From assembly GCA_012934845.2 (NCBI GenBank), contig WNNJ02003782.1, forward strand, positions 1 through 64,000: DNA of 64,000 nt, given 5' to 3'. The position numbers and the translations under genes are program-made. The notes beneath the pieces are model-generated. The model was not told where the DNA came from. It made no database searches and worked only from the letters and a program-made list of their open reading frames with translations. The DNA is from Pomphorhynchus laevis. Lineage: Eukaryota; Acanthocephala; Palaeacanthocephala; Echinorhynchida; Pomphorhynchidae. How positions within the stretch are numbered: position 1 is the first letter of the stretch; each line of letters starts with the position of its first letter. This document shows positions 12,822 to 24,061 of the stretch, in pieces.

Positions 12822-14270
12822 ATGACGACTGAAAATGGAGGGATAAAAAGTAATGAGTTTTTGAAAAATTTCATTCGCTGCAATATCGAGACTATTTCAA
12901 AAAACGTCGAATACGTTCAGGCATTGGCGAATGATATTCAACGAAAGGTCGAACGCGGCGTCACTCTTTATCAAAGTATCGAAGATAAGATCAGCCGTAA
13001 GCACGACAATTTCGTGTCAGCTCTTGAGGATCAAAATCGCAATCTTCAACATCGGAATTCTGAATTACAGTCTCGTGGCGATAGACACCAGAAATTGGCG
13101 ATAAGCCTAGGAAACGTGGTCGAGTCCGTCATTTCCGAGTTTGCAGAGTTCCTTGACAAAATGGCGGGAAGCTGTTCAGCGCTTATAGCCCGCACGGATG
13201 CTATAAGCAACCGATTTAAGTACTGCCTACAGAATGGCGTTTGTTTGGTACAAAAGAGAAGCACAGAATGTGGGGGAACCCAGACCGACATATCGAATAC
13301 AGATCTGAGTTTTGTGTTCAATGAAATCAGTAGAATCGATGACCACTTCGCAAATTGGCCGTTGCCACCCGCAAAGCAAGGACGCGTGAATTCCGCTTGT
13401 AGCATCAAAGAGTCAATCTGCGTAATTTATAGATCAATGAACCTAATGGATCAAAGGTACAACGTCGAAATTTGTCGGTCAGCAGTGGACAAGATTGTAC
13501 ACTCGGTTTCTACCGAGCTTGAATCGGAATTCTGCAATCGTTTGCTAAGTGACTTGAACTTGCTCAACGCGACAAATAGGCGACTTCGGACCGAAAACAA
13601 TGATCTTACAACGACATTGACTAAACTGGCAGTGGAGCACGCGGGCATCGTCAGTGATCTAAACTACCATAACAGGGTACTTCAGTCCACAAATAAATGC
13701 CTTTTGAATAGCATATCTGATTTCGAGAATAATAAAAACCGCTGCGATCATGATGGATACATCTTTGTTAAGGATAGGAACGAAATGTCAGTTGGCGTGA
13801 ACACTGAGCATCAACGAGTGGAAACAGAAAACCACGAACAAATCACTGATTCATGCGCTGCTGATGCAGCCGTCGCTGTGAAGGATCCATCAGAATCGAA
13901 TAACAGGAATCAGACAGCGGCAAATGATTTTCATCGTTCAGACAATAAGCGAGTTGCGTTTTGCAATATATCGAATGAATACTATGAGTTTGATGTCGAT
14001 GAGCAATCATCACCAAGTGCATCGTTAAATGATCCGGCCAAGAAAATTGCCAAACTTGAATCATCTACGTTGGGGGTCGCCGACAACATTTCGGATTTAG
14101 CAGCAATTCCGCATTCTACAGCTGATCCTCAAGGAAAGAACTCTGATGTCATTAGTCTCGATCTGAGACAGATTCGACAACGGATTTGTCAGCAACCTTC
14201 TAGTCACCGGCATCGACATCGTCACGACAATCGAAAACGCCAGGTAATGAACAAAGACCAAAATACTTGA
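12822..14270 (+). CDS. Coiled-coil protein of unknown function
   Basis: I do not recognise this gene. The open frame extends upstream to 12720 without an ATG; the first ATG (MTTENGG) gives 482 aa ending in TAA. A CAG acceptor-like sequence (TTCCATTTTTCAG) lies at about 12744 and a donor-like CAG/GTAATG at about 14243, so it may be one large exon of a spliced gene. The protein is hydrophilic. It has heptad-like stretches near residues 20-100 and 240-310 (for example NRNLQHRNSELQSR and NRRLRTENNDLTTTL), a GTQTD motif at 152-156, a related GVNTE at 325-329, and a His/Arg-rich tail. No enzyme or transposon domain is seen. Its base composition is richer in G+C than the flanks, which supports real coding. 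A cytoskeletal or scaffold role is only a guess. Confidence 0.7.
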   Translation: MTTENGGIKSNEFLKNFIRCNIETISKNVEYVQALANDIQRKVERGVTLYQSIEDKISRKHDNFVSALEDQNRNLQHRNSELQSRGDRHQKLAISLGNVVESVISEFAEFLDKMAGSCSALIARTDAISNRFKYCLQNGVCLVQKRSTECGGTQTDISNTDLSFVFNEISRIDDHFANWPLPPAKQGRVNSACSIKESICVIYRSMNLMDQRYNVEICRSAVDKIVHSVSTELESEFCNRLLSDLNLLNATNRRLRTENNDLTTTLTKLAVEHAGIVSDLNYHNRVLQSTNKCLLNSISDFENNKNRCDHDGYIFVKDRNEMSVGVNTEHQRVETENHEQITDSCAADAAVAVKDPSESNNRNQTAANDFHRSDNKRVAFCNISNEYYEFDVDEQSSPSASLNDPAKKIAKLESSTLGVADNISDLAAIPHSTADPQGKNSDVISLDLRQIRQRICQQPSSHRHRHRHDNRKRQVMNKDQNT

Positions 14271-14279
14271 ACGAAATGC

Positions 14280-15425
14280 AAAATCTATAAATTACATTCA
14301 GTTGCCATCACTAATTGATTTAAACTCAATTCGAAACTCATTTTCCAGATGATTTAAGCGTACCCGTTTAATGTACATTTGACATTTTCAACGTCTCCTA
14401 CAAGAAGACATTTCAGACTTGTTTGCTTTGATAATTACTTCAAGCGCTGTTGCTTATTAAACTCTCTTATTTAATTAAAAGTTGTTATCCCAATTTTTTT
14501 GTCACTTATTTACTAATCAATAGTCATTTCGATCCCATTTTAAATATAAAAATTTTATAAATAAATGTTTGTATTTGCAAAATAAAAGATCATGTAAATA
14601 AATTGTTAAATATAAAAAATTAATAATTTGGTATTAAAAATTATAAAATAATTAATAAATAAAAATTAATATAAATTTTACGTTATGTTTAATAAATACA
14701 TATGATGCATATGTTGAATCACTAGGATAATAACATTCTTATTAACGTTGTATTCAATGCAAATTGTATTTTATTTGGTAATTTCCGATATTTAAATACA
14801 AAAATTAAAAATGACTGTAATTCCCAGTGTCACAATATTATATTCCAAAAAGATTTTATTTTTTTTGAAATAAAAAAATAAAATCAAATTATTAATTAAA
14901 TTAAAAATGTCATAATGAGAAAAATTATAATTTTTAATTATATTAATAATTTAATAATTAGACAATCTGATTATTAATACACTTTGATTCATAAAAATAC
15001 GGACATATAACCTAATATATCATATAATATCAAATTTAATATAAACTGATATATATATGATATTGTCTTATAGTGGTTTTATTAGTTAAGCGTTATGATT
15101 TATGTAGTAAGTTTGGATTGACCGCTACATCGTTTTGTTCAGTTCCCAAACCATATTTTATTTTTATATTTATATGTTCAGTCACAAATTAACAATTGAC
15201 TTTTAGCACAACCCGCTTGAAGAATTATATAATTTTGAATAATATCATTTTTCTAAGTACTTTTTAACTATTTTTATTATTTGTAATTATTTAAATTTAA
15301 TAATTAAAATTAAATAATTGTTATTATTTAATTCGTTAAAAAAAATTTTTAACGTCTATTATTATTTTTTAACAAGAATTATTTTCTCTTACATGTCATC
15401 AAATGTGAAAAATGTTTTATTTTTG
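14280..15425. other. AT-rich stretch without gene
   Basis: Very AT-rich DNA with many short poly-A/T and AATTA runs and small inverted repeats. I see no open frame with protein-like composition, no splice-bounded exon and no recognisable repeat family. The start may hold the 3' UTR of the coiled-coil gene. Confidence 0.6.
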
Positions 15426-15429
15426 ATCC

Positions 15430-16212
15430 CGACGTCCTCCGATAGCCGCTGATGTAATGCGATGCAGCCCTCACCAGACAGAATGCCAACTGACCTTTTA
15501 TCGTTCTGGTACAGTCCGCGTAGGATAGTTCTGACTATAATGCCATCCTTGCAGCTACTCAACGAATTAATTGATTTGCATCCAAACCTGCCCTTCCAGT
15601 CGCCGAGAAGACAACGGGCTTAAAAACGCCACGTTCTACTATGATTACGCGGTCCTCATATTTTGATCTTTTACGGGACTCGTGGAAAACGATATATGCT
15701 ACATTGCTGGATTGAGAATACGTTTGAGCCAAATGATTGAAAACAACGACATCCAAAAATGTCCGCTCAAACCGATTCTATGGGAGTCCGATACAGGCAA
15801 TGTCGAGGCGTGCGTCCGGATCACTACATGTAGTGTTTCGCTCAAACTCAATATTATGCTGAATATCGGTCAACACAGGTTCAAATTCTATACTGTAACA
15901 TACACCCTCTTATTCCTTGGCAAGTAGATCGCGAATCGCGTTGTGCCGCACGATTGGCTGTCCTCCTCGTTTGCAAGATAACAAATGTAATACTTGTACT
16001 AGGGCGCCGCATACACAAACTTGTCGTTTGTAGTCTCTAGGGGTTACACCGTATCTCACAGCAAGACCGTCTTTGAATTCTTGATGTGACAAACGATAAT
16101 TCTCCGAGGATAGAGGAAGTACAGATAGCCACGACGATGCCCTAGGGATTTTTGCATGTTCCATAATTAGTGGCCAGTTAAAGGGGAAGGTATGAAGTGG
16201 AGCTCGATCCAT
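15430..16212 (-). mobile_element. TQGDPLAM-type retroelement, 3' fragment (copy A)
   Basis: Minus-strand frames give, in order: a SSWLSVLPLSSENYRLSHQEF segment; an RYG-(x)n-CVCG-(x)n-HLLSCKRGG-(x)n-RHNAIRDLL zinc-binding-like block; a DVVVFN segment; the 'R-K-RSKYEDRV--VERGVFKPVVFSATG' block; and a last LAFCLVRAASHYISGYR block. The same order occurs in two other places in this window, where it follows a reverse transcriptase. This is therefore the C-terminal third of a retroelement protein, possibly containing a PD-(D/E)XK-like nuclease. It is broken in several places. I recognise the arrangement from invertebrate genomes but cannot give a firm clade name. Confidence 0.65.
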
Positions 16213-18800
16213 TCTCGACTTAAAAGTATTTTTTACATTTTGGTCTTTAAATCATCATTATATTCAAATAATTTCATAACATAATTATAATTTGAAAGAT
16301 CATCATCAACTAATCGATTTGAGTAGTAAATGAGGTCAGTTTTAAATCTGTAAATATGGAATTAATTTTAAATTAGTAACATAAGTAATTATTACCAATA
16401 AAGAGTTGATAAGCTTTTGTAGTTACGCCATTAAAGTGCTCGCAATTTTAATAATTGTATCATGTAAGTAAGGGGCCAAGTAATTTAATCTCAAACTCTA
16501 AATTAAATTATCACTTTATTTTAATATATTAAATTATTAAAGTAAAAAAACAGTGTTTGTAACTACATATGTAACAAATATCAAATATTCACGCCCAATG
16601 CGCTCTTATGCTTTCCCAGCCAATTATAATAAGCCAATTTTAGGAGTCAGGTATCTTGTCAGCTCTTTTTCATAGGCCATCGCCATATTACTGCATATAG
16701 TGATTGGTCTGGTGTCCTTAGCCGTGCATGTTTATTAACCCTTTGGAAGAAATATTACCCTTCCTGATGCAATAAAAGGTTGCTATCGGTGTAGCTAACA
16801 GTTTAACGGCGATTTGCCCATTGAATTCCTCATCGATCAACTTGGTGGCAGCCGCGCTCGCCTAGATGCATTTCAATGACGTCTTAGACGTGATCGGCAA
16901 CACATCCAAAAGATCTTCCAGTGTAATATCCTTTTTAAATTGATCTACATGATGGAGAGTAAGCTTCAATCTCGTTTAAATATGCATTTCTCTGACCATA
17001 TCATTGCATTTGATAAATGCTTTATTTCATTTCTTTGATTACAATCCCATTGTCTTTTGAAGTGATTAAAGCTGCTGCTCTCCAAGTCTGAAAGGTAGTC
17101 TTCCTTATTGTTGACCACCATTCTTTTGAGATAGTCTTGTAGGACAGGTGCTTCCTTACATTTCGCTTCAACAACTCATCGATTTGATGTTGGAGTCGGC
17201 ACTTGATAATTTTTCTCTGAGCGGACAGATTTGGATGAGCTCTTAATCCCCAGAATATTTTTTTCATGTGCAAAGTCTTAGCTTTGTATTTTGGCGGTTC
17301 TTTTTGTCAGCAGGAGTTTATTTTCTGAGTTAAATATTGAAAATGTATAAAAATTATTTAAAAAACAATTGATTATCTATAAAATTTAAGCTAAAATCAT
17401 TGAAATCATTTTAGAATCTACACTTAATTCTTTAAAAATTTATATACGCACATACACTCTCATTCATTATATAATTTAAAATGTCATTAATATTAGTATC
17501 ATAATATTTTTTTAAAATTTGGACTTCTTTGTTATAAGCTTGTATACTTACATTGGTCTGTTGATATCTGGATTCTGGACCATTTCTTCATTTCGAAACA
17601 AGTACAGGAGCTTATGCTCGTCATTGAACCTGTTCCATTCGATATTGTTTAACCATTTTATTTTAAATTTGACATTTTTAATTGAATTGATATATCTAAA
17701 ATTGATTGATTATTTGCATGACGTAAGAGTAAAGTTGCCTCAAGTCAGATTATGGCCTTCCGGATTTGGTCAATCAGGGATTTTACTCCATCTCTTCCAG
17801 AAACATTTAGGCATCAACAATATCGTGTGGACCGTCATTATAAACTCTAAGCTGCATCTACAAGATAGTGTAATTATCATTGCTTAACACATTTTTGTTT
17901 TGAAGCAATTTCGTTGTAAGCATGTTTCCTTGCTGCCGAAAATTTGATGAACCTTTGGAGTCGGGTAAAACCGAGGAGAAACATCATGTTTTCATTCTTT
18001 TCTTACGCTTCAACACATTTTACAGCCGAGAAACGATTTGCCATTTTTTGTGGGGATATTAATTTTTAATCTCACCTACGTTTTTATAATTATTAAAAGA
18101 TGTATTTCTCATTTCATTTTTCTAGCTTTTACCTCATTATCTTTCAATATCAATGTTGTTTAAATTTTTTATTCTTTGCGGTCATTGCAGCCATTTTATT
18201 TCCTAATCCGTTCAGTATGTCGACCAACATTCCCATTTCTTAAGCATGCTAATCAACAAAATGTTTTCAAACCGCTTGACTATAGGACTCTGCTGCTTCA
18301 CATGATCGTTTATTCTCCCCGTCGACCCACTTAAAATAATCTTTTAAATTAGTGCACGTGTGAAAATACGCCCCTATGTAAACACTTTCAATTGCCACAT
18401 CTGGGTTTTTTGATCTTCTTTCACAAATCTGTGATTCATGCTCACTTCGCAGTACACACAACGAATACCACTTTCCAAACACATGTTTAAAAAGGGACCC
18501 TATTGCTGACAGCGGTAGCAATGTGGATACTTGAATTTCATGTCATTCTTGTCAAATATTATCAATTTGGCATCATGACGCAAAGTTTCAATATGCGAAT
18601 ATCTTAACCTATGTAGATCACTTACAGCTAATATCGCCAGAAAGAAGCTGTAAGTTGATTGAATACTTTACATTCTTATTAATGTGGTCTCATCTTTTAT
18701 CAATTCAGGGAATCTCCTCTTATGCGAACCACGAGACATCCTTAAGTATACCCGTGGATCGCAGATAATCAGTCACTTTAAATTATGTTACTTTTAACAT
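16213..18800. other. Gene-poor stretch with unassigned open frames
   Basis: It holds short open frames I cannot assign, for example 83 codons on the minus strand at 17022-17273 (with a KEWWSTIRKTTFQTW segment) and 84 codons at 18267-18521 minus (YIGAYFHTCTNLKDYFKWVDGENKRSC region). Base composition here is less AT-rich than the flanks, so these may be eroded mobile elements. No complete gene is visible. Confidence 0.5.
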
Positions 18801-18879
18801 ATGCTTGATTTTTTTTCTTATTGCACAGCTTTCAAAAGGGATTTTGGCAAAACCATCTTTCAGAATGCAGCTCTCAAAA

Positions 18880-19048
18880 AAGCAGCTGCTTTTTACAATC
18901 TATGCGGATGATATTACTTTTGTAATACATGGAAAAAGCACAAACACTATCTTTCGAAAACTCAAGCATGCAATGGAGATAATAAGATGGCAAATTAAAG
19001 TTCTTGTTTTAGAATTAAATGAAGCTAAATCGAAATGTAGCCTTTGCT
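18880..19048 (+). mobile_element. LINE reverse-transcriptase scrap (YADD region)
   Basis: The frame reads QLLFTIYADDITFVIHGKS and then a RKLKHAMEIIRWQ...LELNEAKSK segment. This is the YADD catalytic box plus the downstream helix and 'L-LN-x-KSK' box of a non-LTR reverse transcriptase of the Jockey/R1/I type. Only about 55 codons remain. The upstream fingers and palm, the endonuclease and the 3' end are not detectable here. Confidence 0.6.
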
Positions 19049-19203
19049 AAATCCTAATAAACAAGACATAGTATTAAAAACGAATTCTGCATAAATATGT
19101 TAAGGACACGGATAACACGATATATCCTACGTCTATTAAGATACATGATTTCAATTTCTCCTGCAATTTAAACACTTTTTATGGATTTAAAAAGGTTCAG
19201 GAA

Positions 19204-19339
19204 AAGTAAGCTCTGTGTAAGCTATGGATTACTTTGTAATCCATAGCTTACACAGAGCTTACTTGTATTAGTAAGCTTACACAGAGCTTACTTCTCTTGT
19301 ATTATGTGTAATCCATAGCTTACACATAATACAAGAGAA
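19204..19339. repeat. Cluster of perfect hairpins
   Basis: Arm 19204-19232 pairs perfectly over 29 bp with 19236-19264 (3-base TTT loop). A third copy of part of the arm (AAGCTTACACAGAGCTTACTT-like) follows at about 19272-19292. A second perfect hairpin pairs 19292-19311 with 19320-19339 (20 bp, 8-base loop). The loop of the second carries part of the arm sequence of the first (ATCCATAGC), so the two hairpins are built from the same words rearranged. Confidence 0.95.
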
Positions 19340-19984
19340 ATAAAAAATAAAAAAGCCGCAAGATCAATTGAACCAACAATTAAAATTATTCGCACTGCGT
19401 TTGAAACCTATTTTCATTGTAAGTACATTCATATAAAGAATAGGTGCCCTGTATGGATAAACCCTTAATTAAATTAGTACGGATAGGAAAGCATGTCTTG
19501 CAATATAAAAATTCCGAACTTTTAGCCATCTCATAGATTATCAGCTTTAATAAGGATGACTAAAGTAATCACAGCAAAATGTATCTTGGCTCAGATCTTC
19601 CGCGAATGTCCTGGTTAGTTATATTGAGATTAAAATTCCAAAGTAATCACACAGAACTTTCAAATATATTAAAAGATCTTTTAATTAAATACTTTACGGC
19701 ATCAAATTGTCTTTAGATAAATAACCAAATGTAGGATGGAGTACTAGCTACGCACTGGTGTTCATAAATCAGTAAATAGCATATAATTTAGATAAACGGA
19801 GATTTCCAGTGGTTTAGGTGATAAAAGGCTGACTTGAGCAAAATGTTTAACCATTTATCTCACTGATTGATTTTGCAGAACTATGTAATAAAAGTCGGAT
19901 TTTAATAAACCTTTAACGGCGTTATCATGTATTTAATATTGAATAAATCTATTTAGATGTTCTTCCACATTTAATATCAAATTA

Positions 19985-20067
19985 CAATGTTGTAGAATGT
20001 CGTTTCATTGTTGTAGAATGTCGTTACAATGTTGTAGAATGTCGTTACAATGTTGTAGAATGTTATA
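19985..20067. repeat. 21 bp tandem repeat, four copies
   Basis: Four head-to-tail units of CAATGTTGTAGAATGTCGTT plus one base, starting at 19985, 20006, 20027 and 20048. The first three are nearly identical and the last is truncated. No gene relation is seen. Confidence 0.95.
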
Positions 20068-20567
20068 TGGTACTTAGGAAAACTAAAATATATCAACTAC
20101 CCCAGTGTAATACAAAACATTTGAAACGTAGTTTTCTGTTTCAGTCAATATTAAATCTGCAGTTTTATAATTGACAAAAGTATTTTTCTTTATTTTTCTT
20201 TCTTTTGTTTCACATTGTAGCCTAATCCCTAAGATATTTAAAAAATTAGTTCTTAAACCTGTAATCAGATATTGTTCAATAAAAAATTCATTCAATAATC
20301 CACATCTTCAGATAAATGTAATTTTAGTTTTAATGACGCTTCAAGTATTTAGCGAATTAAAACAATTCAATTTTTTAAATAATTGTAAATATTTTTGCTG
20401 ATTATTTTAAATTTTTATATTGGCCATATATATATCAACGAATAAAATCAGTATTTTATTTGAAAATATAAAATGCTAGTCTGTTAAATTTGACTGCTAT
20501 ATAACATATTAACATACATTTTGAGCTGTAATATATCAGTGAAGCAAACTTAATTTTAACATTGTTT

Positions 20568-21640
20568 TTTGCAATTTTGTTGGTGAATCTGTAGTTTGCG
20601 TATATTTCTCTAGAAACTGCGAGCATCATTTAATTTAATATCTTCCAAGCATCATTTAATTAAATAAATAATTAATCTTATCTGCTATGAATATGATATG
20701 ATTTCATTAAAATGTTTGGGTTTGAGGATATAATATTTTAAACACGATAACTGTTTTCATGTTTCATGATTATTTTTACAAATAACAAGATTAACATCAA
20801 AACTCAAAATTTTATGAACATATTTGTCTTCATAAAACAAAAACTGTAAGTTAACATTGAAAGACGCCCTGCTACTGACACCTTTTAATCTGTAAAGTAA
20901 ACCAAATATAGCGATCAAAATTAACTTGGAAATTCGAAAAATAAGCGGTAATATTGCGCGGAAGCAGAATATAGGGAAATTTACTCGCGCGTTATTATTT
21001 TAGTTTTCAAAAAATTAATTTTTAAATATGTAATTTAAAAATTAATTTTAAATAGGTGATACTGATCCATTATTGATAAATAGTTATTGGATCTGGATCA
21101 AAGAAAAGAAGAATGATATTTCGCTAACATCTGTTCAGTAATTTTCCGAAGATGCTAACAATAGTTAGCAAAATATCAAAAATAATGTCTTCTTTTCTTT
21201 GATCCAGCTCCAATAATTATTTTAAATTAGTTTTTAAATGACAACTAATTTTTAAATATACTTGAATTTTAAAATACCAAGTTATCATTAAATATTTTTG
21301 CATTGGTTTTTAGATTGACGATTTCAGTTAACTTAATATTTTAACTTAGTTTATAGTTAAAATAAAAGTTTTAAAATTATTTATTGCGGATAATGTAGTA
21401 AACCAAATTAAACAGGATGTACAATTTTGTTGGTGAATCTGTAGTTTGTGTCTATTGTGTTATACACTGCGAGCATCATCTAATTTATTATTTTTCAAAA
21501 CATTATTTCATTTAATAAATACTTTATCCTACATCGTTACAAATACAGTGTGAGTTCGTCAATTTGTTTTATTAATATTTGTTTTTGATGATATAATATT
21601 TTAAGCAAGATAACTGTTTTCATGTGTCACGATTACTTTT
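20568..21640. repeat. Pair of 215 bp direct repeats around a MITE
   Basis: The segment starting AATTTTGTTGGTGAATCTGT at about 20571 recurs at about 21423, in the same orientation. It continues through CTGCGAGCATCAT, a shared GATATAATATTTTAA block and GATAACTGTTTTCATG, with moderate divergence and indels. The second copy ends just before a LINE reverse-transcriptase fragment. Between the copies lies the palindromic MITE. This is a dispersed repeat of unknown family. Confidence 0.8.
21050..21240. mobile_element. Palindromic MITE (copy 1)
   Basis: A foldback element: the left arm, with TTATTGGATCTGGATCAAAG and GATATTTCGCTAAC, is answered by the right arm, with GATCCAGCTCCAATAA and TTAGCAAAATATC. 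The same arms occur at 28.7-28.95 kb and split around 51.6/56.5 kb. No coding sequence is present, so this is a non-autonomous element. Confidence 0.85.
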
Positions 21641-21645
21641 AAAGT

Positions 21646-21912
21646 ATGTATGCAGACGACGTATTTATAGTTTCCACAAATATACAACAACTTCAAAGTG
21701 CTTTATACAATTTGGCTGGATACTGTAAGACTAATGAATTGAATAGAAAAGACAGGCTATTAAATTTAGAAAAGGCGGACCACTATGCAAGAAATATATT
21801 CTGACATACAATAATGTTTCAGTGGAATTCGTCAGCGAATTTAAATGCTATGGAATAATCCTTACATCGAGATTGCACTTTTCAAAACACATTACGAAAG
21901 TAAGATGCAAAG
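21646..21912 (+). mobile_element. LINE reverse-transcriptase fragment
   Basis: The frame opens MYADDVFIVSTNIQQLQSAL, then NLAGYCKTNEL. Frameshifted continuations still read a YNNVSVEFVSEFKCYGI-like block. This is the YADD box, the thumb-proximal helix and the 'V-x-x-FKYLGI' box of a non-LTR reverse transcriptase. At least two frame breaks are visible; the rest of the element is absent. The type (YC-x-x-x-x-L after YADD) differs from the other LINEs in the window. Confidence 0.65.
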
Positions 21913-22141
21913 TAATATATGTATACATATCTCCACCTGTCAAGATTGTTCATAGATTATGTTGTGCATCTATTTAATGTCATGTGAGGTGGTGCATGTC
22001 TTTAATGTCATGTTAGCCCCTATAGCCCCCTACGGAATACAAACCTATTGAACAATATAAAGATCGAAGACTTCAGAATTTTGATAGTATTAAATGGTAA
22101 TATCTAATACGTTTTTTATCTATATAGAACAAAATAAATAA

Positions 22142-22210
22142 AAGATGCGTTGTTTACAACGCATCTTCTAATACAAGTTATAATACAAGTTATAATACAC
22201 GTTCTAATAC
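22142..22210. repeat. 26 bp palindrome followed by short tandem repeat
   Basis: 22142-22167 is a perfect inverted repeat (AAGATGCGTTGT, TT, then ACAACGCATCTT). It is followed directly by about four copies of a 12-15 bp unit (TAATACAAGTTA). Confidence 0.9.
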
Positions 22211-22259
22211 AAGTTATAAAATTTTAAAAGTTAACTTTAATTCTTATAAATTTAAAAGT

Positions 22260-22500
22260 TGTTGAAAGTTTACTTCAATAACTTTTATTTAAATTAACTG
22301 TAATTCAATTTACTATATTACTGTTTGATATACTTTAATTTTAACTACTAAAGCTTTTGATTAAAACTTATCATTTTACATATGAGCAGTTTATTTTTTA
22401 AATGTATTTTTTATTTGAATTAACTGTAATTCAATTTTAAATACTTTAGCTTTTGTATTCAACTTATCATTTTACGTATGTGAAGTTTTACTTTCAAAAA
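22260..22500. repeat. Imperfect direct duplication, about 120 bp
   Basis: TTAACTGTAATTCAATTT, then ACTTTA...AAAGCTTTTG and AACTTATCATTTTAC, occurs twice in order (about 22297-22380 and 22413-22480), each followed by a TATG...AGTTT block. No protein-coding signal. Confidence 0.7.
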
Positions 22501-22509
22501 ATAAACGTA

Positions 22510-24060
22510 TATTTAAAATTTCATAAAGAAATTCAAGTGTCTCTAATATTGATAATTTAATTTGGTATAAGTTAATATGTGTTCATCGTGCTCACTGATG
22601 ACTCATATACAGTAAATTCAATTTAGTAGCAAAGTACAATTTTTATTTTTAACTAAAAATAAAAATTGATCAATATCATATAATTATCTTTTATTTGTTC
22701 AATTTTATGTAACAGCAGCTATTAATTTAATTGTTGAATTAAACTATTAATTTTATTGATAAACATATATTTATAGACATTTAATAAACCAATTTAATTT
22801 GCAAGCAGTTACATACATCTACAAAATGACACGATCTTTTTTACAGTTGACTCTAAAATTACGCGTTAATACTACGATTAGAGAGTATTTACTGATTGAA
22901 CATTATCAATGATTGGGTTCGTACACAAAATCACAATTTAACTAAGCGTTAATCAAACATTGAAATGATTAATTTCGAAACATCCGATCATTCAAGTTCA
23001 GAACATTTAAGCTACCGATTCAGGATACGCATTATTAACATATTCATTTATTATTGCACACCTGTGCAAAATGGTTATCAAAGAGAAAAATACCATCTCA
23101 AGCAATTGATCTCTACAAATGATAGCTAAAATTCTATATTGCTAAAAACTTGTTAAATTTTGTTAATGTCTTAGCGGTAAATTTCAAGCTTCAAAATAAA
23201 ATATAAGAGTGGTGTGCGATTGACAAGGAATAAATGAAAGTATTCGAAAAGGTGAAGTTGCTTTCAATAGAAAGGTGATGAACATTTTGTTATATTGTTT
23301 ATAAATGATAAAAATTTGTGTCATCTTTACATTTAGACGAAATTGAATAAAATCTGTAGTGCATAAATGATTTTATTACAAACATTTGAAATACTGCTTT
23401 ATGGTTAATATTCTGATCTAGAAAACATATTTTAATTCATATTCTTGTGAAGAAAATATTCTTATATGCATTTCAACTGTGCATTACTCATTATTTGTGA
23501 ATATAGTGAAACACGTGAGGAAGTGTGCGACAGATAACAAATATTGTAGTCCTTACAATGCAGCAACTGAAATACTGTTCTACAATGAAAACAAAACAAA
23601 CCATTAGACCTTGTATGTGAAAGCCTCAATTAATAAATCTGCTACCTAAAACGTGGGTTTATTTACCGATTTATAGAAAATTCCTACTGTGAAATATATA
23701 TTTCAAATGGTGATTATTTAATATTACCACTATTTGCATAAAGACTTATAGTTCGAATGTAACAGTAGCGACATTTATTACCTTTTTAAACCCTTAATCA
23801 TTAAAACTACAAAAGATTCAGATATCAACAAAGTGTTAGAATTATCTTATTATATTCAACTTCTATGACCGCCTTAGATTAATGTTGTGATACAACTTCA
23901 TTTCAGTGAAAGACTAATTATTTGCTAGAACAACATCTATATATTTCGTAATTCAGGCAAAGCGCTTTAATTCAATCCTTTAAAATCATAAAAAAGTTAT
24001 TTGTTTTTATTGCAGATACGCCAAACGGATATACAACAAATCTTGTCGTATTTTATAAAA
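22510..24060. other. Intergenic DNA upstream of PNP with likely 5' UTR exon
   Basis: AT-rich DNA without an open frame. A pyrimidine-rich acceptor (TTTGTTTTTATTGCAG) ends at about 24015, 46 bases before the PNP start codon. The ATG therefore probably lies in a second exon preceded by a non-coding leader exon that I cannot place. No TATA or initiator assignment is possible. Confidence 0.5.
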
Positions 24061-24061
24061 T

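Noticed and set aside
17519-17887. 122-codon plus-strand frame with hydrophobic start as a membrane protein
   Set aside because: It begins at TTG, has AT-driven Phe/Ile/Leu content and no recognisable family, and no splice-bounded exon was found.
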